Assembly: GCA_964487505.1 (NCBI GenBank)
Contig: CAZARD010000008.1
Span: 1 to 64,000 of the forward strand
Length of the DNA: 64,000 bases
From: JAFDVJ01 sp964487505
Lineage (GTDB): Bacteria > Acidobacteriota > Blastocatellia > Pyrinomonadales > Pyrinomonadaceae
Direction: 5' to 3'
The position numbers were made by a program, and so were the translations under genes. Positions 62,444-64,000 of the stretch are shown piece by piece (within the stretch, counting starts at the first letter, position 1; every line of letters starts with the position of its first letter). Below the pieces are notes generated by a model, which had not been told where the DNA came from, ran no database searches, and worked only from the letters and a program-made list of their open reading frames with translations.

Positions 62444-63403
62444 ATGGGCAAGCCTCTTCTAATCGCCATCGGCGGCAATTCGCTGGTCCGCGCCGGACAA
62501 AGCGGATCGGTGCAGGAGCAGGCGGAGAACGCCGTCATCACTTGCCGGCACGTTGCCGGATTGGTAGCGCAAGGGCATCAAATAGTGATCACGCACGGCA
62601 ACGGCCCGCAAGCCGGAGCACAGCTTATCCGATCTGAACTGGCAGCTCGGCAGGTTTACGAACTCCCTTTGGACAGCTGCGTCGCTTCGACCCAAGGCGA
62701 GTTGGGCTATATTCTCCAGCGCGCGATGCATACGTCGCTGCGCGCGCTCGGGCTGGATGTCCCCGTTATCACGATACTCACGCAGGTCGTCGTCGACGCC
62801 GATGATCCGGCGTTCTCCAAACCGTCGAAACCCATCGGCCCGTTCTTCTCAAAAGAGGTCGCGGAGAAGAAGAAAAGCGACCTCGGCTGGGACATAATCG
62901 AAGATGCCGCGAGGGGGTACCGGCGCGTCGTTCCGTCGCCGCGCCCGCTCGAGATCGTCGAGGTCGACGCGATCAGGCACTGCCTTTCACAGGGCTTCAT
63001 CGTCATCGCGCTGGGCGGCGGCGGGATTCCCGTGGCTGAAAGCGACGGTGTTTTTCAAGGGTTGGAGGCCGTCGTGGACAAAGACGCCGCATCCTCGCTG
63101 TTGGCGAACGAATTGAATGTCGAAACGCTCGTCGTTTCAACCGACATCGACAAGGTTTATCTGAATTTCAAGAAACCGGACCAGCTCGCGCTTGACAACA
63201 TTTCCGTTACACAAGCAAAAGGTTTCCTCAGCGAAGATCATTTTCTGACGGGAAGCATGAGGCCGAAGATCGAGGCCGCGATCGATTTCCTGTCGAATGG
63301 GGGAAAGGAGGTGATCATCACCCGTCCCGAACAGATCTCCGATGCGTTGGACCGCAAAGCGGGGACCCGGATCCACGCGGTCAGGGAGGAGGCAGAACCG
63401 TGA
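62444..63403 (+). CDS. arcC: Carbamate kinase
   Basis: 319 residues of the amino-acid kinase fold, with start loop PLLIAIGGNSLVRAG, carbamate/phosphate segment VITHGNGPQAGAQLIRSE, and IVIALGGGGIPVAES and VVDKDAASSLLANEL near the ATP site. It converts carbamoyl phosphate plus ADP to ATP, CO2 and ammonia in catabolic pathways. Its TGA overlaps the GTG start of the next gene (GTGA), so the two are translationally coupled. 145 bases separate it from the M20 gene, with no terminator seen. Confidence 0.93.
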   Translation: MGKPLLIAIGGNSLVRAGQSGSVQEQAENAVITCRHVAGLVAQGHQIVITHGNGPQAGAQLIRSELAARQVYELPLDSCVASTQGELGYILQRAMHTSLRALGLDVPVITILTQVVVDADDPAFSKPSKPIGPFFSKEVAEKKKSDLGWDIIEDAARGYRRVVPSPRPLEIVEVDAIRHCLSQGFIVIALGGGGIPVAESDGVFQGLEAVVDKDAASSLLANELNVETLVVSTDIDKVYLNFKKPDQLALDNISVTQAKGFLSEDHFLTGSMRPKIEAAIDFLSNGGKEVIITRPEQISDALDRKAGTRIHAVREEAEP

Positions 63404-64000
63404 AACTCAGACACATCGTCGATTCCAAGCAATTCACTCTCCCGAAGCTGCGGGAGTTGTTTTCCCGAGTTCACGAAATGGAGAAGATCGTGAAGCGCGG
63501 GGGAACGCGCGATTACGACGGCAAGATAATGGCGTCACTGTTCTATGACTCATCAAGCCTGACACGGCTTTCGTTCGAATCCGCGATGTCGAGGCTTGGC
63601 GGAAGGGTCCTCACGACCGAGAACGCTTCGACATTCTTCTCGGTAAGCCCGGAAGACGCGCTGGAAGATACGATCAGGGTGGTCGATGATTTCTGCGACG
63701 TGATCGTGCTTCGGCATACCGAGATCGGCGGCGCGGCAAGGGCCTCAAAGGTCAGCACTGTACCGCTGATCAACGCCGGTGACGGCAAAGGCGGGCAGCA
63801 CCCGACACAGGCGCTCCTCGACCTGTACACGATACACAAAGAGACGAACAAACTCGACGGTCTGAAAGTGGCGCTCGTGGGCAATCTGGCAGAAGGGCGA
63901 ACGGTTCGTTCCCTGTCATATCTTCTCGCCAAATTCGAGCGGATCAAGCTCTATTTCGTTTCCCCCGAATCATTGCGAATGAGGCAGGATATGCTCGATC
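63400..64000 (+). CDS. Aspartate-carbamoyltransferase-like protein, partial at window end
   Basis: The first 200 residues from a GTG that overlaps the carbamate kinase stop; the C-terminus lies beyond the window. The fold is clearly ATCase-like: LSFESAMSRLGGRVL, DVIVLRHTEIGGAARAS, LINAGDGKGGQHPTQALLDLYTI and VALVGNL. However, the carbamoyl-phosphate loop S-T-R-T-R reads S52-S-L54-T-R56, so the arginine essential in E. coli ATCase (Arg54) is leucine. The Lys83-Lys84 loop aligns with a SVSPEDALEDT sequence lacking lysine. With the neighbouring kinase and YgeY it fits a catabolic carbamoyltransferase working on another substrate, in the position of E. coli YgeW. Confidence 0.85.
   Translation, partial: MKLRHIVDSKQFTLPKLRELFSRVHEMEKIVKRGGTRDYDGKIMASLFYDSSSLTRLSFESAMSRLGGRVLTTENASTFFSVSPEDALEDTIRVVDDFCDVIVLRHTEIGGAARASKVSTVPLINAGDGKGGQHPTQALLDLYTIHKETNKLDGLKVALVGNLAEGRTVRSLSYLLAKFERIKLYFVSPESLRMRQDMLD

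Overview
The window is a moderately GC-rich bacterial chromosome segment, probably a draft or metagenome assembly because a 100-base run of N interrupts it. Gene density is high and no rRNA, tRNA, CRISPR array, phage or transposase gene was recognised. The gene mix (beta-propeller histidine kinase, SBBP/Calx-beta surface protein, gingipain-type C25 peptidase, CHAT/TPR protein paired with a sigma factor, DUF5335, DinB/DUF1572, many small Sec-exported proteins with no known function) best fits an acidobacterium of the Blastocatellia/Pyrinomonadales type. That placement is inference from gene content, not from a marker-gene tree.

Layout. 0-18 kb: scattered single genes and small operons, namely a glycosyltransferase, secreted proteins, trmL, an ECF sigma factor directly abutting a PDZ-bearing membrane partner, a C25 peptidase, dusB, an FMN reductase, gamma-carbonic anhydrase, hisS, a cupin and a secreted dual-specificity phosphatase. 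18-26 kb: a large SBBP-repeat surface protein behind a NarL-type regulator and a propeller histidine kinase, all on the minus strand, followed by a cytoplasmic phosphatase paralogue. 26.6-32 kb: PPK2, a DinB protein and the dxr-rseP-ispG group. 32-36.5 kb: a tight minus-strand housekeeping operon miaA-hfq-tmk-holB-TonB_C-DUF2752. 36.8-42.2 kb: a redox/stress cluster (zinc ribbon, Cys-type formate dehydrogenase, membrane protein, FMN split-barrel protein, thioredoxin, DUF5335, universal stress protein). It carries two candidate sigma-54 promoters, each preceded by the same palindrome. 42.6-53.3 kb: sigma factor, membrane-anchored CHAT/TPR protein, an unrecognised protein, a membrane-anchored trypsin-like protease and a Sec-exported RTX protein. 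53.4-59.3 kb: SpoIID/SPOR protein, M14 carboxypeptidase and PlsC. 59.6-64 kb: PLP enzyme, YgeY-type M20 hydrolase, carbamate kinase and an aspartate-carbamoyltransferase-like protein cut by the window end.

Between genes there is a striking family of degenerate arrays with a 7-base period but different unit sequences (GTGCAAA, TACCGTC, GATTTGC/CCAAATC, GCTATCA, AATTGAG). Several are built as two inverted arms that could fold into long hairpins, and they usually sit at gene ends.

The strongest candidates for something new are: (1) the shared-palindrome sigma-54 arrangement over the formate dehydrogenase/stress cluster; (2) the sigma/CHAT/trypsin/unknown-protein module; (3) the YgeY-type catabolic cluster whose carbamoyltransferase lacks canonical carbamoyl-phosphate residues; and (4) the inverted heptamer arrays.
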